64,000 nt of DNA from the NCBI RefSeq assembly GCF_000619945.1, contig NZ_JHVC01000012.1, positions 1 to 64,000 on the forward strand, in the 5' to 3' direction. Shown one piece after another: positions 17,234 to 26,029 of the stretch. The stretch comes from Clostridium lundense DSM 17049 (GTDB lineage Bacteria; Bacillota; Clostridia; Clostridiales; Clostridiaceae). Below the pieces are notes generated by a model that worked only from the letters and a program-made list of their open reading frames with translations, did no database searches and was not told the origin of the DNA. Position 1 is the stretch's first letter. Each line of letters opens with the position of its first letter. The translations under genes and the position numbers were made by a program.

Positions 17234-19621
17234 CTAAAATAGTGCATAAACTTTTGAAACAACCACAGTCATATCATCTTTAACTTTACCTTTACATAGT
17301 TCCTGTGCTTTATTAATAATTCCTTTACATAATTCTTCTGGATTGTTTTCATTACACTGCTGTAGATATTTTACCAGCCAATCGACTTTTCCAGCCTCAC
17401 TATTATCATAATCCAATATACCATCACTTAGCATTACAATCATATCACCGTTTTTTACTTCCTTTTTTATAACATCTATATCCACCTTATCTAAAACACC
17501 TATAGGTAATGTTTTAGATTTAATTACATCTACATTATCTTTAGACTTTAAGAAACTAGCCACTGCTCCTACTTTCATAAAATCAACTTCACCTGTATAC
17601 AAATCTATACTACTTAAGTCTAATGTAGAGAACTTTTCGTCCTGAGAAAATTTAATAGTCATAAGAGAATTCACTGTATTTATTGCTGTGATCTTACTAA
17701 AACCAGCTTTAACAAACCCATCAATCAATTCTACAGCAGCACTACTCTCTTGACCTGCCTCAGGTCCTGACCCCATTCCGTCACTTATAACAGTTATATA
17801 AGTTCCGTCCTTTAATTTATTAAAACTATAGCTATCGCCATTATATTTTTCCCCTTCCTTACAAATTCTTCCAGCATAGGACGCCACATGATATTTAGGA
17901 GTTTCTTCTAGGGTTATATTACAAACCTTAGTATCCATATTTAAATTACATCCCTCATCACCTACACTCATGACCTTACCTGTAACAGAATTTATTAATG
18001 GCAATATTTCTTTTACACATTTCTGTTTTCCTCCACAAGCATCCATGGATAATTTCACTATAAGCCTCTGCTTTTTATCATTGTAACAAAAAATATCTCT
18101 ATATTTTATATTATTTTTATTTAATATTCTCCTTATATCATTTGCTATATACTTATTAAATTGAATATCAGATCCAAAGTCCTTTATCATTTCATCTACA
18201 GAAAGAGAAATATTACTTATTTGAGTAGCTAAAAATTCTCTGCATTCACTTAACCTATTTCTCCACATCTCGTCTATTATATAATTCTTTATTATATCTT
18301 CTGTATTCTTTATTAATGCTGATCTCTTTATACACTTTCTTTCTATTTCATAAGGAATAACTTCCTTTTTACTTTGATAATTTTCTATAAGCTCTGAAAA
18401 TGCTGAATAGGTATAAAAGCTCTCCCTTTTCCAACACATAGATTTCATGTTACAGTTACTACAAACCCTATCCGCTAGATTTTCTATTATTCCACTGCTT
18501 TTGGTTTTTAGTCTTAATCTATCGTTATCAGCCAAGTTTACTAATGTTTTCTTCATGTCCAATAATAATTGAGAAAAATCATTAAGCTTACCATTATACA
18601 ATTCCTTTACTTTATCAATATAGTTTTCCCTTAAATTCTCTCCTTTCATTTCCCAATCTAATTCTAATTCCATTTTTCTATAAACCTTACTAGGTATTAT
18701 ATAAAATATTATCAATGCAACTAATGCCTCTTTTATTTGAAATTGAACTCCTATCTCTGAATATAATTTTAGTATAGAAAACATAATCATGTACGCAATT
18801 CCACTCACCCATTTTCCTGTTTCCTTAAATATTCCTGATATCAAACCACATATACCATAAGTTCCTATAAAGGTAACCATATTATTTGTAGAAATACCTA
18901 TTATAGCTCCCATAGCTACCCCAGAAGCTCCCCCTGCCGAACTTCCTTTAATATAACCTATTACAACTATAAATGTTAAAGCTAATATATTTCTAAATGC
19001 CATACCAAATATATTAATTCCCCAAGTTCCTGCAATAACTAAAGATAACGCTATTGCCATACTTATTATTTCTTCACTACTATATATATGTTTTGTCTTA
19101 TATTCTTTTAAACATATTATAGAATAATTAAGAATATAATATATTGGAAATATACAAGCAATTTGAAATATAGCGTTAAAAAGAGCTACATATGTTGTAA
19201 TATGAAGTAAGAACTTATTATAAAGTATTATTTCTAAAAATATACTTCCAAATGCAGCATACAACTTTTTATTCGCATTAACTCTATCCAATATGTAAGC
19301 TATACCTGTTATACTACACACTCCTATAATATATATCCATACATTCTTGATGCTACTATATAATGATATATACCCTAAAAGAGAACCCCCACCTACAATT
19401 AGCGAAACTCTTTTCTCTTTATTATTAATACTAGTCATCAAAAATGCCAATCCAAAAGGCGCCATTAAATTAACCATAATTACTCTACTAATTAGAAAAC
19501 TTGTACAAAAATAAAAAATAGTTTTACGTATTATCACCATATTGTACTCTTTCTTATTACGTTGATCTCTATCAACTTTTTTAATTCTTTCATATGGAAA
19601 TATTTCTGCTCCATACTGCAT
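17234..19621 (-). CDS. spoIIE: Stage II sporulation protein E (SpoIIE) serine phosphatase
   Basis: Membrane PP2C-type phosphatase that localises to the asymmetric septum and dephosphorylates SpoIIAA, switching on SigF in the forespore. Of 795 residues, the first ~330 contain about ten hydrophobic helices. A central region with a Cys cluster (CSNCNMKSMCW) follows, then the C-terminal phosphatase domain with VISDGMGSGPEAGQES and MIVMLSDGILDYD metal-binding motifs. The position between the tRNA cluster and tilS matches B. subtilis synteny. The promoter upstream has a 21-base spacer (separate entry). Confidence 0.97.
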   Translation of the reverse strand: MQYGAEIFPYERIKKVDRDQRNKKEYNMVIIRKTIFYFCTSFLISRVIMVNLMAPFGLAFLMTSINNKEKRVSLIVGGGSLLGYISLYSSIKNVWIYIIGVCSITGIAYILDRVNANKKLYAAFGSIFLEIILYNKFLLHITTYVALFNAIFQIACIFPIYYILNYSIICLKEYKTKHIYSSEEIISMAIALSLVIAGTWGINIFGMAFRNILALTFIVVIGYIKGSSAGGASGVAMGAIIGISTNNMVTFIGTYGICGLISGIFKETGKWVSGIAYMIMFSILKLYSEIGVQFQIKEALVALIIFYIIPSKVYRKMELELDWEMKGENLRENYIDKVKELYNGKLNDFSQLLLDMKKTLVNLADNDRLRLKTKSSGIIENLADRVCSNCNMKSMCWKRESFYTYSAFSELIENYQSKKEVIPYEIERKCIKRSALIKNTEDIIKNYIIDEMWRNRLSECREFLATQISNISLSVDEMIKDFGSDIQFNKYIANDIRRILNKNNIKYRDIFCYNDKKQRLIVKLSMDACGGKQKCVKEILPLINSVTGKVMSVGDEGCNLNMDTKVCNITLEETPKYHVASYAGRICKEGEKYNGDSYSFNKLKDGTYITVISDGMGSGPEAGQESSAAVELIDGFVKAGFSKITAINTVNSLMTIKFSQDEKFSTLDLSSIDLYTGEVDFMKVGAVASFLKSKDNVDVIKSKTLPIGVLDKVDIDVIKKEVKNGDMIVMLSDGILDYDNSEAGKVDWLVKYLQQCNENNPEELCKGIINKAQELCKGKVKDDMTVVVSKVYALF

Positions 19622-19656
19622 AACAACCCCACCACCCTTATAGATTATTTGTAATA

Positions 19657-19689
19657 ATTATAACAAACACAACTGGAAATTATTGTCAT
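19657..19689 (-). promoter_or_regulatory. Candidate spoIIE promoter with 21-base spacer
   Basis: On the minus strand ATGACA (19684-19689) and TATAAT (19657-19662) are separated by 21 bases. The B. subtilis spoIIE and spoIIG promoters are sigma-A promoters with an abnormal 21-22 base spacer that need Spo0A~P. The same geometry here suggests the same control. I did not find a perfect TGTCGAA Spo0A box next to it; the -35 region on the plus strand reads TTGTCATTTG. Confidence 0.55.
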
Positions 19690-19829
19690 TTGCTGGGGAT
19701 GTTGTAATTTTTTTTTAGGACATTTATCTCTCCTATTTACTCATAAAAGTAATTTTAAGGGAAAGATTTATATTTTATTGAGATAAATAAGAAATTATAT
19801 AAGTTTATGTTAGAAATGCAAAATTAGAG

Positions 19830-19867
19830 ATAAAAAAACGAAAACTCACAGAACATTCTGTGAGTTA
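19830..19867 (-). terminator. Terminator of the tRNA cluster
   Basis: AACTCACAGAA/TTCTGTGAGTT forms a near-perfect hairpin on the minus strand, followed by TTCGTTTTTTT, just after the last tRNA-Met. Confidence 0.9.
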
Positions 19868-19873
19868 CTTATG

Positions 19874-19950
19874 TGGTAGCGGAAATAGGACTTGAACCTA
19901 CGACACTTCGGGTATGAACCGAATGCTCTAGCCAGCTGAGCTATTCCGCC
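19874..19950 (-). tRNA. tRNA-Met (CAT), elongator, copy 2
   Basis: A 77-base cloverleaf with acceptor GGCGGAA, anticodon loop TTCATAC and encoded CCA. G1-C72 pairing indicates the elongator type. It is identical to the copy at 20142-20218. Confidence 0.95.
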
Positions 19951-19962
19951 ATATTTTTAATT

Positions 19963-20038
19963 TGGTTGCGGGGATAGGACTTGAACCTATGACCTTCGGG
20001 TTATGAGCCCGACGAGCTGCCAACTGCTCCACCCCGCG
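19963..20038 (-). tRNA. tRNA-fMet (CAT), initiator, copy 2
   Basis: A 76-base tRNA with acceptor CGCGGGG and unpaired C1/A72, the three G-C pairs of the anticodon stem (GGG/CCC) and CAT anticodon, all hallmarks of initiator tRNA. It differs from the other copy at two positions. Confidence 0.95.
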
Positions 20039-20042
20039 ATAT

Positions 20043-20132
20043 TGGTGCCGAAGACCGGAATCGAACCGGTACGGTGTTTTAGCACCGCAGGATTTTAAGT
20101 CCTGTGCGTCTGCCAGTTCCGCCACTTCGGCA
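20043..20132 (-). tRNA. tRNA-Leu (TAA), copy 2
   Basis: A 90-base tRNA with a long variable arm (GCGGTGCTAAAACACCGT), anticodon loop CTTAAAA (TAA) and encoded CCA, separated by four bases from tRNA-fMet. Confidence 0.96.
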
Positions 20133-20141
20133 AAATTTATA

Positions 20142-20218
20142 TGGTAGCGGAAATAGGACTTGAACCTACGACACTTCGGGTATGAACCGAATGCTCTAGC
20201 CAGCTGAGCTATTCCGCC
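20142..20218 (-). tRNA. tRNA-Met (CAT), elongator, copy 1
   Basis: Same 77-base elongator tRNA-Met as at 19874-19950: GGCGGAA acceptor, TTCATAC anticodon loop, encoded CCA. Third gene of the upstream repeat unit. Confidence 0.95.
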
Positions 20219-20230
20219 ATATTTTTAATT

Positions 20231-20306
<76 letters not shown>

Positions 20307-20310
20307 ATAT

Positions 20311-20400
20311 TGGTGCCGAAGACCGGAATCGAACCGGTACGGTGTTTTAGCACCGCAGGATTTTAAGTCCTGTGCGTCTGCCAGTTCCGCCACTTCGGCA
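20311..20400 (-). tRNA. tRNA-Leu (TAA), copy 1
   Basis: First gene of the six-tRNA transcript; a 90-base class II tRNA with TAA anticodon and long variable arm, identical to the copy at 20043-20132. Confidence 0.96.
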
Positions 20401-20439
20401 AGTTCTCCAAATACTTGCTACGTCTTAACGACATAATCT

Positions 20440-20468
20440 ATTATATATTAACTATTATCATATGTCAA
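20440..20468 (-). promoter_or_regulatory. Consensus promoter of the tRNA cluster
   Basis: On the minus strand TTGACA (20463-20468) and TATAAT (20440-20445) match the sigma-A consensus at all twelve positions with a 17-base spacer, 39 bases before the first tRNA-Leu. Confidence 0.93.
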
Positions 20469-20484
20469 CATTTTTTTTATAATT

Positions 20485-20510
20485 TATAAAAAGAGGCGTA
20501 AAGCCTCTTA
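20485..20510 (-). terminator. Terminator of yabR
   Basis: AAGAGGC/GCCTCTT forms a hairpin with a five-base loop and T run on the minus strand, right after the yabR stop. Confidence 0.85.
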
Positions 20511-20517
20511 TTATCTA

Positions 20518-20925
20518 TTACATTGAACCTTTTCTATACCCACGATTTCTTGAATCTTGGTGTTTTTTTACGTCTTGAAGCCTTTCCTCACTTTCCTTTA
20601 AAAACTTAAGCATTCTGTCTTCAAAATCCTTTGGTGATTGTTTTTCCTTTTCCTTGCTCCAATCAATTTCGATAGGTTTTGCTGATTTTTTCTGAGGCGT
20701 TGCTTGTTTAATTGATAAACTTATTTTTCCGTTTTCATCTACGGATATTACTTTTACCTTTACTTTGTCTTTTTCCTTTAAAAAATTTCTTATGTCTTTT
20801 ACATAACTATCTGATACCTCAGATATATGCACTAGACCTGTTTTGCCTTCGATATCAACAAAAGCACCAAAATTCGTGATATTCACCACTGTACCCTCTA
20901 GTATGTTTCCTGCTTTTAAGGTCAT
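20518..20925 (-). CDS. yabR: S1 RNA-binding domain protein (YabR family)
   Basis: Of 135 residues, the first ~75 form one S1/OB domain (GTVVNITNFGAFVDIEGKTGLVHISEVS, a textbook S1 motif) and a basic/acidic tail follows. Related general-stress S1 proteins bind the ribosome or RNA; the exact role of YabR is not known. It is the last gene of the yabP-yabQ-divIC-yabR series and directly precedes the tRNA cluster, the same order as in B. subtilis. Confidence 0.92.
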   Translation of the reverse strand: MTLKAGNILEGTVVNITNFGAFVDIEGKTGLVHISEVSDSYVKDIRNFLKEKDKVKVKVISVDENGKISLSIKQATPQKKSAKPIEIDWSKEKEKQSPKDFEDRMLKFLKESEERLQDVKKHQDSRNRGYRKGSM

Positions 20926-20981
20926 ATTAAAAAAATTCCTCCTTAAAAATGTATATTAATATTAAAATAATAAACCTTTAT

Positions 20982-21251
20982 TTAATTACTGTTCACCACG
21001 GGATTTTCCCCTGGCTTTATTAATTTTAGTTTTTCTCTAGCTAGTTTCTCTATATACAAGTCGGTTTTAGACATATTTACTTCGTCTTGTAATTTTCTGT
21101 TCTTTTCTTTTAATTTTTCCATTTCAACGTTTTTTTCATTTATCTGAGCTTTTATATTATTAATTGTTATTTGTTGATTTACAAATACGTAACATACATA
21201 AAAGATCAGTGTAATAAAAAATGCTTTTTTAAAATTCAATATCTTCTTCAT
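20982..21251 (-). CDS. divIC: Septum formation initiator DivIC/FtsL-like
   Basis: Short bitopic cell-division protein of 89 residues. It has a basic N-terminus, one transmembrane helix (about 8-24, AFFITLIFYVCYVFV) and an extracytoplasmic coiled coil (KAQINEKNVEMEKLKEKNRKL). The tail LYIEKLAREKLKLIKPGE is the DivIC/FtsB signature. It would form the FtsL-DivIB-DivIC subcomplex of the divisome. Synteny with yabQ upstream and yabR downstream supports the call. Confidence 0.9.
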   Translation of the reverse strand: MKKILNFKKAFFITLIFYVCYVFVNQQITINNIKAQINEKNVEMEKLKEKNRKLQDEVNMSKTDLYIEKLAREKLKLIKPGENPVVNSN

Positions 21252-21345
21252 ATGATAAAAACAATTCCTTTCGAATTCATTTTATCCTTTAGTTATATTC
21301 TAATGTGATTTCTAACTTTGTTCAAGTGATTTTTTAAATTTTAAT

Positions 21346-21738
21346 TTACTTTTTTCTTCTAATTCTATATATTATAACTTCAATAGGGAAAACTATATTA
21401 TTTATGAGCATTCTTAGTAACTTTCCAAGACCTTTTAAAATTTTGTATTGAACAGTTATAAATACATTACTTATTAATTTCATATAAAAATATGTGCCTA
21501 ATATAATAAATAAATACACATAAAAACCTATATAAGCATAATTTGTATATAATAAAAATACAAATACTATTATACCTGTTAATATCCAAAATAAAGTGTC
21601 TTCAATAAAAGTTATAACCTTATTAGGATTTTCAAATCCTCTAATTATTCTGTATATATCAAATAAAACACCAATCATAATTCCAGAAATTAAACTAAAC
21701 ACTAATAACTTCACTTGATGATTTATAGAAATTAACAT
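21346..21738 (-). CDS. yabQ: Spore cortex biosynthesis protein YabQ
   Basis: The 130-residue membrane protein has four to five predicted hydrophobic segments (VKLLVFSLISGIMIGVLFD, TLFWILTGIIVFVFLLY, IGFYVYLFIILGTYFYM). The DIYRIIRGF motif after the first helix is characteristic of YabQ, which is needed for cortex formation in the mother-cell-derived outer forespore membrane. It starts 8 bases after yabP stops; the pair should be one transcript. Confidence 0.9.
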   Translation of the reverse strand: MLISINHQVKLLVFSLISGIMIGVLFDIYRIIRGFENPNKVITFIEDTLFWILTGIIVFVFLLYTNYAYIGFYVYLFIILGTYFYMKLISNVFITVQYKILKGLGKLLRMLINNIVFPIEVIIYRIRRKK

Positions 21739-21746
21739 AATCCCAC

Positions 21747-22034
21747 CTATTTAAATAACTTTGATAATAATTTTTCTTTTTCTTTTTTATTTTCTTTATT
21801 TACATAAACACAAGAATTTATCATACCGTTTATAATAACTTCACCATTTTGCACATCTAATTTATTCATTTTTAATTCTTCTCCCTTTATATGTAATGTG
21901 CCTAAATTTGTATTTAATATTATTTGCCCTTCATTAAAACTAACTACCTCAACGACTCCGTTTAAAAAAAGTCGTTTCCTATTTTCCATTGTCAATGTAC
22001 TTTTTTCCTCTATTTTAATCTCCTTTTTTTCCAT
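21747..22034 (-). CDS. yabP: Sporulation protein YabP
   Basis: The 95-residue protein has the YabP/YqfC-family core (ENRKRLFLNGVVEVVSFNEGQIILNT followed by GTLHIKGEELKMNKLDVQNGEVIINGMI). In B. subtilis yabP and yabQ are mother-cell genes required for cortex assembly. An N-terminal extension of about 15 charged residues precedes the domain. A SigE-like promoter sequence lies just upstream (separate entry). Confidence 0.93.
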   Translation of the reverse strand: MEKKEIKIEEKSTLTMENRKRLFLNGVVEVVSFNEGQIILNTNLGTLHIKGEELKMNKLDVQNGEVIINGMINSCVYVNKENKKEKEKLLSKLFK

Positions 22035-22059
22035 ATAATATCCCCCCTAACCTTATAGT

Positions 22060-22088
22060 ATTATATGCTTTATAGTTCTTATATAGTA
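22060..22088 (-). promoter_or_regulatory. Possible SigE-type promoter of yabPQ
   Basis: On the minus strand CATATAAT (22060-22067) fits the SigE -10 consensus CATAYAHT fully. TACTATA (22082-22088), 14 bases upstream, matches KMATATT at five of seven positions. SigE control of yabP is known in B. subtilis; here it is inference from sequence. Confidence 0.45.
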
Positions 22089-22093
22089 CAAAC

Positions 22094-22141
22094 ATAAAAA
22101 AGATAGGCTGAAGATTGTCTCATCTTCAGCCTATCTTTTTT
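22094..22141 (-). terminator. Terminator of hslR/rqcP
   Basis: A 15-base perfect stem AAGATAGGCTGAAGA/TCTTCAGCCTATCTT with eight-base loop and T run follows the hslR stop on the minus strand, separating it from yabP. Confidence 0.93.
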
Positions 22142-22400
22142 ATTCACTGTCTTCTACTCCAGATATTATTTCATACATATTTTTTGCATTTTCTTTAGTT
22201 ACATGTTCTGATATATTTATTATTTTTGCCTTTAGAGATCTTTCGGCATATTTAATTTCTATAATATCATTTTCTTTTATTTCTGTACCTGGTTTAGCTA
22301 CCTTATCATTTATAAATACACGTCCACTTTCACAAGCTTCCTTTGCCACAGTTCTTCTTTTTATTATTCTTGACACTTTTAAGTATTTATCTAATCTCAT
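22140..22400 (-). CDS. rqcP: S4-domain RNA-binding protein RqcP (HslR/YabO family)
   Basis: The 86-residue protein consists almost wholly of an S4 domain (MRLDKYLKVSRIIKRRTVAKEAC, GRVFINDKVAKPGTEIKENDII). This is the bacterial Hsp15-like family whose B. subtilis member YabO, renamed RqcP, acts with RqcH on stalled 50S subunits to add alanine tails. It sits between hup and yabP as in B. subtilis and has its own terminator. Confidence 0.92.
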   Translation of the reverse strand: MRLDKYLKVSRIIKRRTVAKEACESGRVFINDKVAKPGTEIKENDIIEIKYAERSLKAKIINISEHVTKENAKNMYEIISGVEDSE

Positions 22401-22421
22401 AATCTCTCCACCTCCTAAAAT

Positions 22422-22453
22422 ACAAAAAACCTAGATTTACACCTAGGTTTTTC
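22422..22453 (-). terminator. Terminator of hup
   Basis: AAAAACCTAG/CTAGGTTTTT hairpin with T run on the minus strand between hup and rqcP. Confidence 0.88.
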
Positions 22454-22473
22454 GAATGAATACAAAAGATCCC

Positions 22474-22749
22474 TTATTTATTAACTTTATCTTTAAATTC
22501 CTTACCAGGTTTAAATACTGGAACTGTTGATTCTGGAATAGTTATTTCTTCTTTAGTCTTTGGATTTCTTCCTATTCTTGCAGCTCTTTTTCTAGTTTCG
22601 AAAGTTCCAAATCCAACTAATTGAACCTTTTCTCCTTTTTCAAGTGTATCCTGAACACTTTCTATAAATGCCTTTAAAGCTAATTCAGCATCCTTCTTTG
22701 TTAGTTTTGATTTTTCAGCCATGCTTGTAATTAATTCTGATTTGTTCAC
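22474..22749 (-). CDS. hup: HU family DNA-binding protein
   Basis: The 91-residue histone-like dimer bends and compacts DNA. The whole HU fold is visible: MNKSELITSMAEKSKLTKKDAELAL helices, VQLVGFGTFE, the arm RKAARIGRNPKTKEEITIPES and C-terminal PVFKPGKEFKDKVN. It is placed between mazG and rqcP. In B. subtilis hbs lies elsewhere, so this location is a clostridial feature. Confidence 0.97.
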   Translation of the reverse strand: MNKSELITSMAEKSKLTKKDAELALKAFIESVQDTLEKGEKVQLVGFGTFETRKRAARIGRNPKTKEEITIPESTVPVFKPGKEFKDKVNK

Positions 22750-22868
22750 CTTTGTTTACCTCCTTAATATTGAGTATGCTATAAGATAGCTTATTTTCTA
22801 TAGAATAGCATATTCTTCACTGATTTTAAAATTCCTCTTTTTTATTTGTTAATTTTTATAAAAGAAAT

Positions 22869-24317
22869 TTAATTAGTTTTTTTCGCTTTTTCCCACAACT
22901 GATCCATTTCATCTAGAGTCATTTCCTCAATTTTCACTCCTATATTTTTAGCAGATCTTTCTATGTATTCAAAGCGATTAATAAACTTATCTATAGTATA
23001 ATTTAATGCATTTTCGGGGTCTATGTCAAGAAATCTTGCTACATTTACCACGGAAAATATTAAATCACCAAGTTCTTCTAATATTTTTTCCCTATTATTA
23101 TTTTTATATACATCTTTTACCTCATAAAATTCTTCTAAAACTTTATTTAATGCATCTTCTACCCTTTTCCAATCAAATCCAACCTTGGCAGCTTTTTTTT
23201 GTATTTTTTCAGCTCTGATTAAAGACGGAAGAGTTTTTGCTACATGTTTTAACTCCTCTGTATAAGAAGTATATCCCTTTTCTTCTTTTTTTATTTTATC
23301 CCAATTATATAACACTTGATCAGAAGAATTAACTTGAAGCTTTCCAAATACATGAGGATGCCTTTCTATCATTTTATTGCAAATTCCCTTAATTACATCA
23401 TTTATATTAAAAAATCCTTCTTCCTTTCCAATTTGAGCATGGAACACTACTTGAAGTAACACATCTCCTAGTTCCTCTATCAACGCATCGTCATCTTTTT
23501 CGTCAATTGCTTCCAAAACTTCATAACTTTCTTCTATAAGATATTTTTTTAATGAATCATGACCCTGTTCCCTATCCCACGGACATCCATTTTCTCCTCT
23601 TAACTTTTCCATTATACTTAACAAGTCATAGAAATCTTTAGTGTTATTTAAATTTTTAGGTATAAATATTGATGTTAAATAATCTATATCTGGCTGCCTA
23701 TCTAATTCGTATAATTTTATTTTTCTTATACTTTCTAATCCCTCTACCCCTGCAGCCCTTACAAAATAAATTTCTTCCTCATCTCCATAATACTCTAAAA
23801 GAGCTAACTTAACCTCTGAAGCTATAAATCCATTATAAACCTGAGTTACTATAGTTCCTAATCTTTTATCTAATACTTGATTTTTTATATCAAACGCATC
23901 AATTATCTTGATACCATCTATAGGATCTATTTTTAAACTCTCAATCATAGCATCTACAAAACTTACTGCTGGATAAATTTTTAATTCTATAGAACTTTCT
24001 TCGCAAAGCCTTATCAGGTTATTTACAGATTTCTCAGCCACTAATGGATGCCCTGGAACGGCATATACAACATCACCTATTTCCTTATATTTCCCTATTA
24101 TATCCCTTGCAATTGAATCATAAACCTCATCAAAGCTATTCATACTATCATACTTTTTATCAAAGGTTTCAAATTCTATATTAAATCCTTTTAAATCTTC
24201 CACTGTAGGATGTTTTTCCGTTCTTAAATAAACTTTTTTAGTACTTTTTAAAACCTCTATAGTACCTAAAGTAAGTGCTTCTTTAGAACCAGGTCCTAAA
24301 CCTACAACTTTTATCAT
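22869..24317 (-). CDS. mazG: Tetrapyrrole methylase-like/MazG nucleotide pyrophosphohydrolase fusion (YabN)
   Basis: The 482-residue two-domain protein hydrolyses nucleoside triphosphates through its MazG half. The N-terminal ~220 residues form a SAM-methylase-like domain (MIKVVGLGPGSKEALT, YAVPGHPLVAEKS) of unknown role. The C-terminal half has MazG repeats with the signature LRGENGCPWDREQ, SLKKYLIEESYEV and EELGDVLLQVVFHA, then a second EELGDLIFSVVN copy. Its ATG overlaps the upstream spoVB-like stop by four bases, so the two are coupled as in B. subtilis yabM-yabN. Confidence 0.96.
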   Translation of the reverse strand: MIKVVGLGPGSKEALTLGTIEVLKSTKKVYLRTEKHPTVEDLKGFNIEFETFDKKYDSMNSFDEVYDSIARDIIGKYKEIGDVVYAVPGHPLVAEKSVNNLIRLCEESSIELKIYPAVSFVDAMIESLKIDPIDGIKIIDAFDIKNQVLDKRLGTIVTQVYNGFIASEVKLALLEYYGDEEEIYFVRAAGVEGLESIRKIKLYELDRQPDIDYLTSIFIPKNLNNTKDFYDLLSIMEKLRGENGCPWDREQGHDSLKKYLIEESYEVLEAIDEKDDDALIEELGDVLLQVVFHAQIGKEEGFFNINDVIKGICNKMIERHPHVFGKLQVNSSDQVLYNWDKIKKEEKGYTSYTEELKHVAKTLPSLIRAEKIQKKAAKVGFDWKRVEDALNKVLEEFYEVKDVYKNNNREKILEELGDLIFSVVNVARFLDIDPENALNYTIDKFINRFEYIERSAKNIGVKIEEMTLDEMDQLWEKAKKTN

Positions 24318-25867
24318 TTTATACCTCTCCTTTTGTATTTTAAAAATTTGCTTTTAAAATAATCATAACTGAATATACGCATTGCTATAATTAGTATACT
24401 ATATATTAACATACCAGAAAATACTGATACTAAACATGCTACCATATTACTTAAAGTATTATCATAGATATAATTAAAAATCAACATTACTCCTATTATC
24501 ATTAAAACTCCAGCATACAAAGGTTTTATTAATATATTATAATAATTTATAGATACACCAAGAACTTTCCTTAATGATCTCATATTTAACAAGGCTGCTA
24601 TAGAATAGCCTATTATAGAACCTATTACTGCTCCATAGATATTTATTTCTGGTATTGGAACAAGTATAATTGTTAATATTGTTTTTATTACACATCCCAT
24701 TAAAAGATTTATTACTGGTCTTATATATTTTCCAACTCCTTGTAATATAGCAGTTGAAGTTTGACAAAGAACTATAAAAGGTATTGAAATAGATAAATAC
24801 TTTAATATTTTATACCCTTCGCTGTGCCCAGGAAATAATAACTTTAATACTGGATATGCAAGAAAAAATAATCCTAAAAATGATGGAATTGCTATAACCA
24901 TAGCAAATTTAATAGCCATATGAGTTTTTTCAACTAATTCACGTCTTCTATTCAATATATAACATTCAGCTATTATAGGTACTAGTGAGGAACATAATGC
25001 TATAGAAACAGTAAGAGGCACATTTACAAGTACAAAAGCTTTACCAGTAAGTTGTCCATATAATATAGTTGCTTCCTTAAAATCAAATCCTGCCTTTAAA
25101 AGTTTTTGTGGTACCAAAGCTGAATCAATTAAGCTCATTATACTTCCTACTGTTGCTCCTAATGATATAGGTATAGATATATATATTAACCTACTTAACA
25201 CCTCTACATTGTCTCCTACATTTCTCACATGTATTTCTCTTCTTGTTGATATATATTTTATAAATAAATATATTCCTCCGAGTATCCCTCCGGCAGCTGC
25301 GCCAAAAGCAGCTCCACCTGCAGCGTATTCTATTCCTTTAGGTAATAAGATAAAAGCTAGTCCTATACCAAAAATCACTCTTCCAATCTGTTCAATAATT
25401 TGGGATACTGCCGTTGGACTCATATTTTGTAATCCTTGAAAAAAGCCTCTAAATGCGCTCATTACAGAAATAAATACTGGCGCTACAGCAATACCTATTA
25501 AGGAGTAGTATGCCTTGTTATCCCATCTAAAAAATCCAATTAATCCTTTTGAAAATGTCAAAATAATAAATGTAAATCCTCCACCTAACATAATCATCAG
25601 TAACATAGATTTTCTAAAAACCTGAATAATTCCTTCATTGTCTCCTACAGCTCTTCTTTCAGACACTAGTTTGGATATGGCTACTGGAACTCCAGAAGCT
25701 ATGGCCACAAAAAACATGTATAAGGGGTATGACATTTGATAATATCCTACACCTTCGTCACCTATAAGCATTATCAATGGCCATCTAAAAAAAAGTCCAA
25801 GAAACTTAGCAAAGACCCCCGCCACACCTAAAATAATGGTACCTTTCATAAGGGATTGTTTTTTCAT
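24314..25867 (-). CDS. MOP-superfamily lipid flippase-like protein (YabM/SpoVB family)
   Basis: The 517-residue polytopic membrane protein has about fourteen hydrophobic helices, starting with TIILGVAGVFAKFLGLFFRWPLIMLIGDEGVGYYQM, which is the polysaccharide-biosynthesis/SpoVB (PST, MOP exporter) signature. Relatives flip lipid-linked wall or spore-cortex precursors. Its position between spoVT and mazG corresponds to B. subtilis yabM, so YabM is the best ortholog; the true SpoVB may be elsewhere. Substrate is not known. Confidence 0.88.
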   Translation of the reverse strand: MKKQSLMKGTIILGVAGVFAKFLGLFFRWPLIMLIGDEGVGYYQMSYPLYMFFVAIASGVPVAISKLVSERRAVGDNEGIIQVFRKSMLLMIMLGGGFTFIILTFSKGLIGFFRWDNKAYYSLIGIAVAPVFISVMSAFRGFFQGLQNMSPTAVSQIIEQIGRVIFGIGLAFILLPKGIEYAAGGAAFGAAAGGILGGIYLFIKYISTRREIHVRNVGDNVEVLSRLIYISIPISLGATVGSIMSLIDSALVPQKLLKAGFDFKEATILYGQLTGKAFVLVNVPLTVSIALCSSLVPIIAECYILNRRRELVEKTHMAIKFAMVIAIPSFLGLFFLAYPVLKLLFPGHSEGYKILKYLSISIPFIVLCQTSTAILQGVGKYIRPVINLLMGCVIKTILTIILVPIPEINIYGAVIGSIIGYSIAALLNMRSLRKVLGVSINYYNILIKPLYAGVLMIIGVMLIFNYIYDNTLSNMVACLVSVFSGMLIYSILIIAMRIFSYDYFKSKFLKYKRRGIK

Positions 25868-25973
25868 TATTAATACCTCCGAAATGCTTCTAAGTATTAT
25901 TTATTTAAAACTTGGAAATATTATTACCTTTTATCGAATATTTTTCCATACATACGTCAATAATTTTAAAGTA

Positions 25974-26007
25974 CAAAAAAATTAAATGGCAGACATGCTG
26001 CCATTTT
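25974..26007 (-). terminator. Terminator of spoVT
   Basis: AAATGGCAG/CTGCCATTT hairpin followed by a T-rich run on the minus strand after spoVT. Confidence 0.88.
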
Positions 26008-26029
26008 AAAATTTGTTTATATAAATAAT

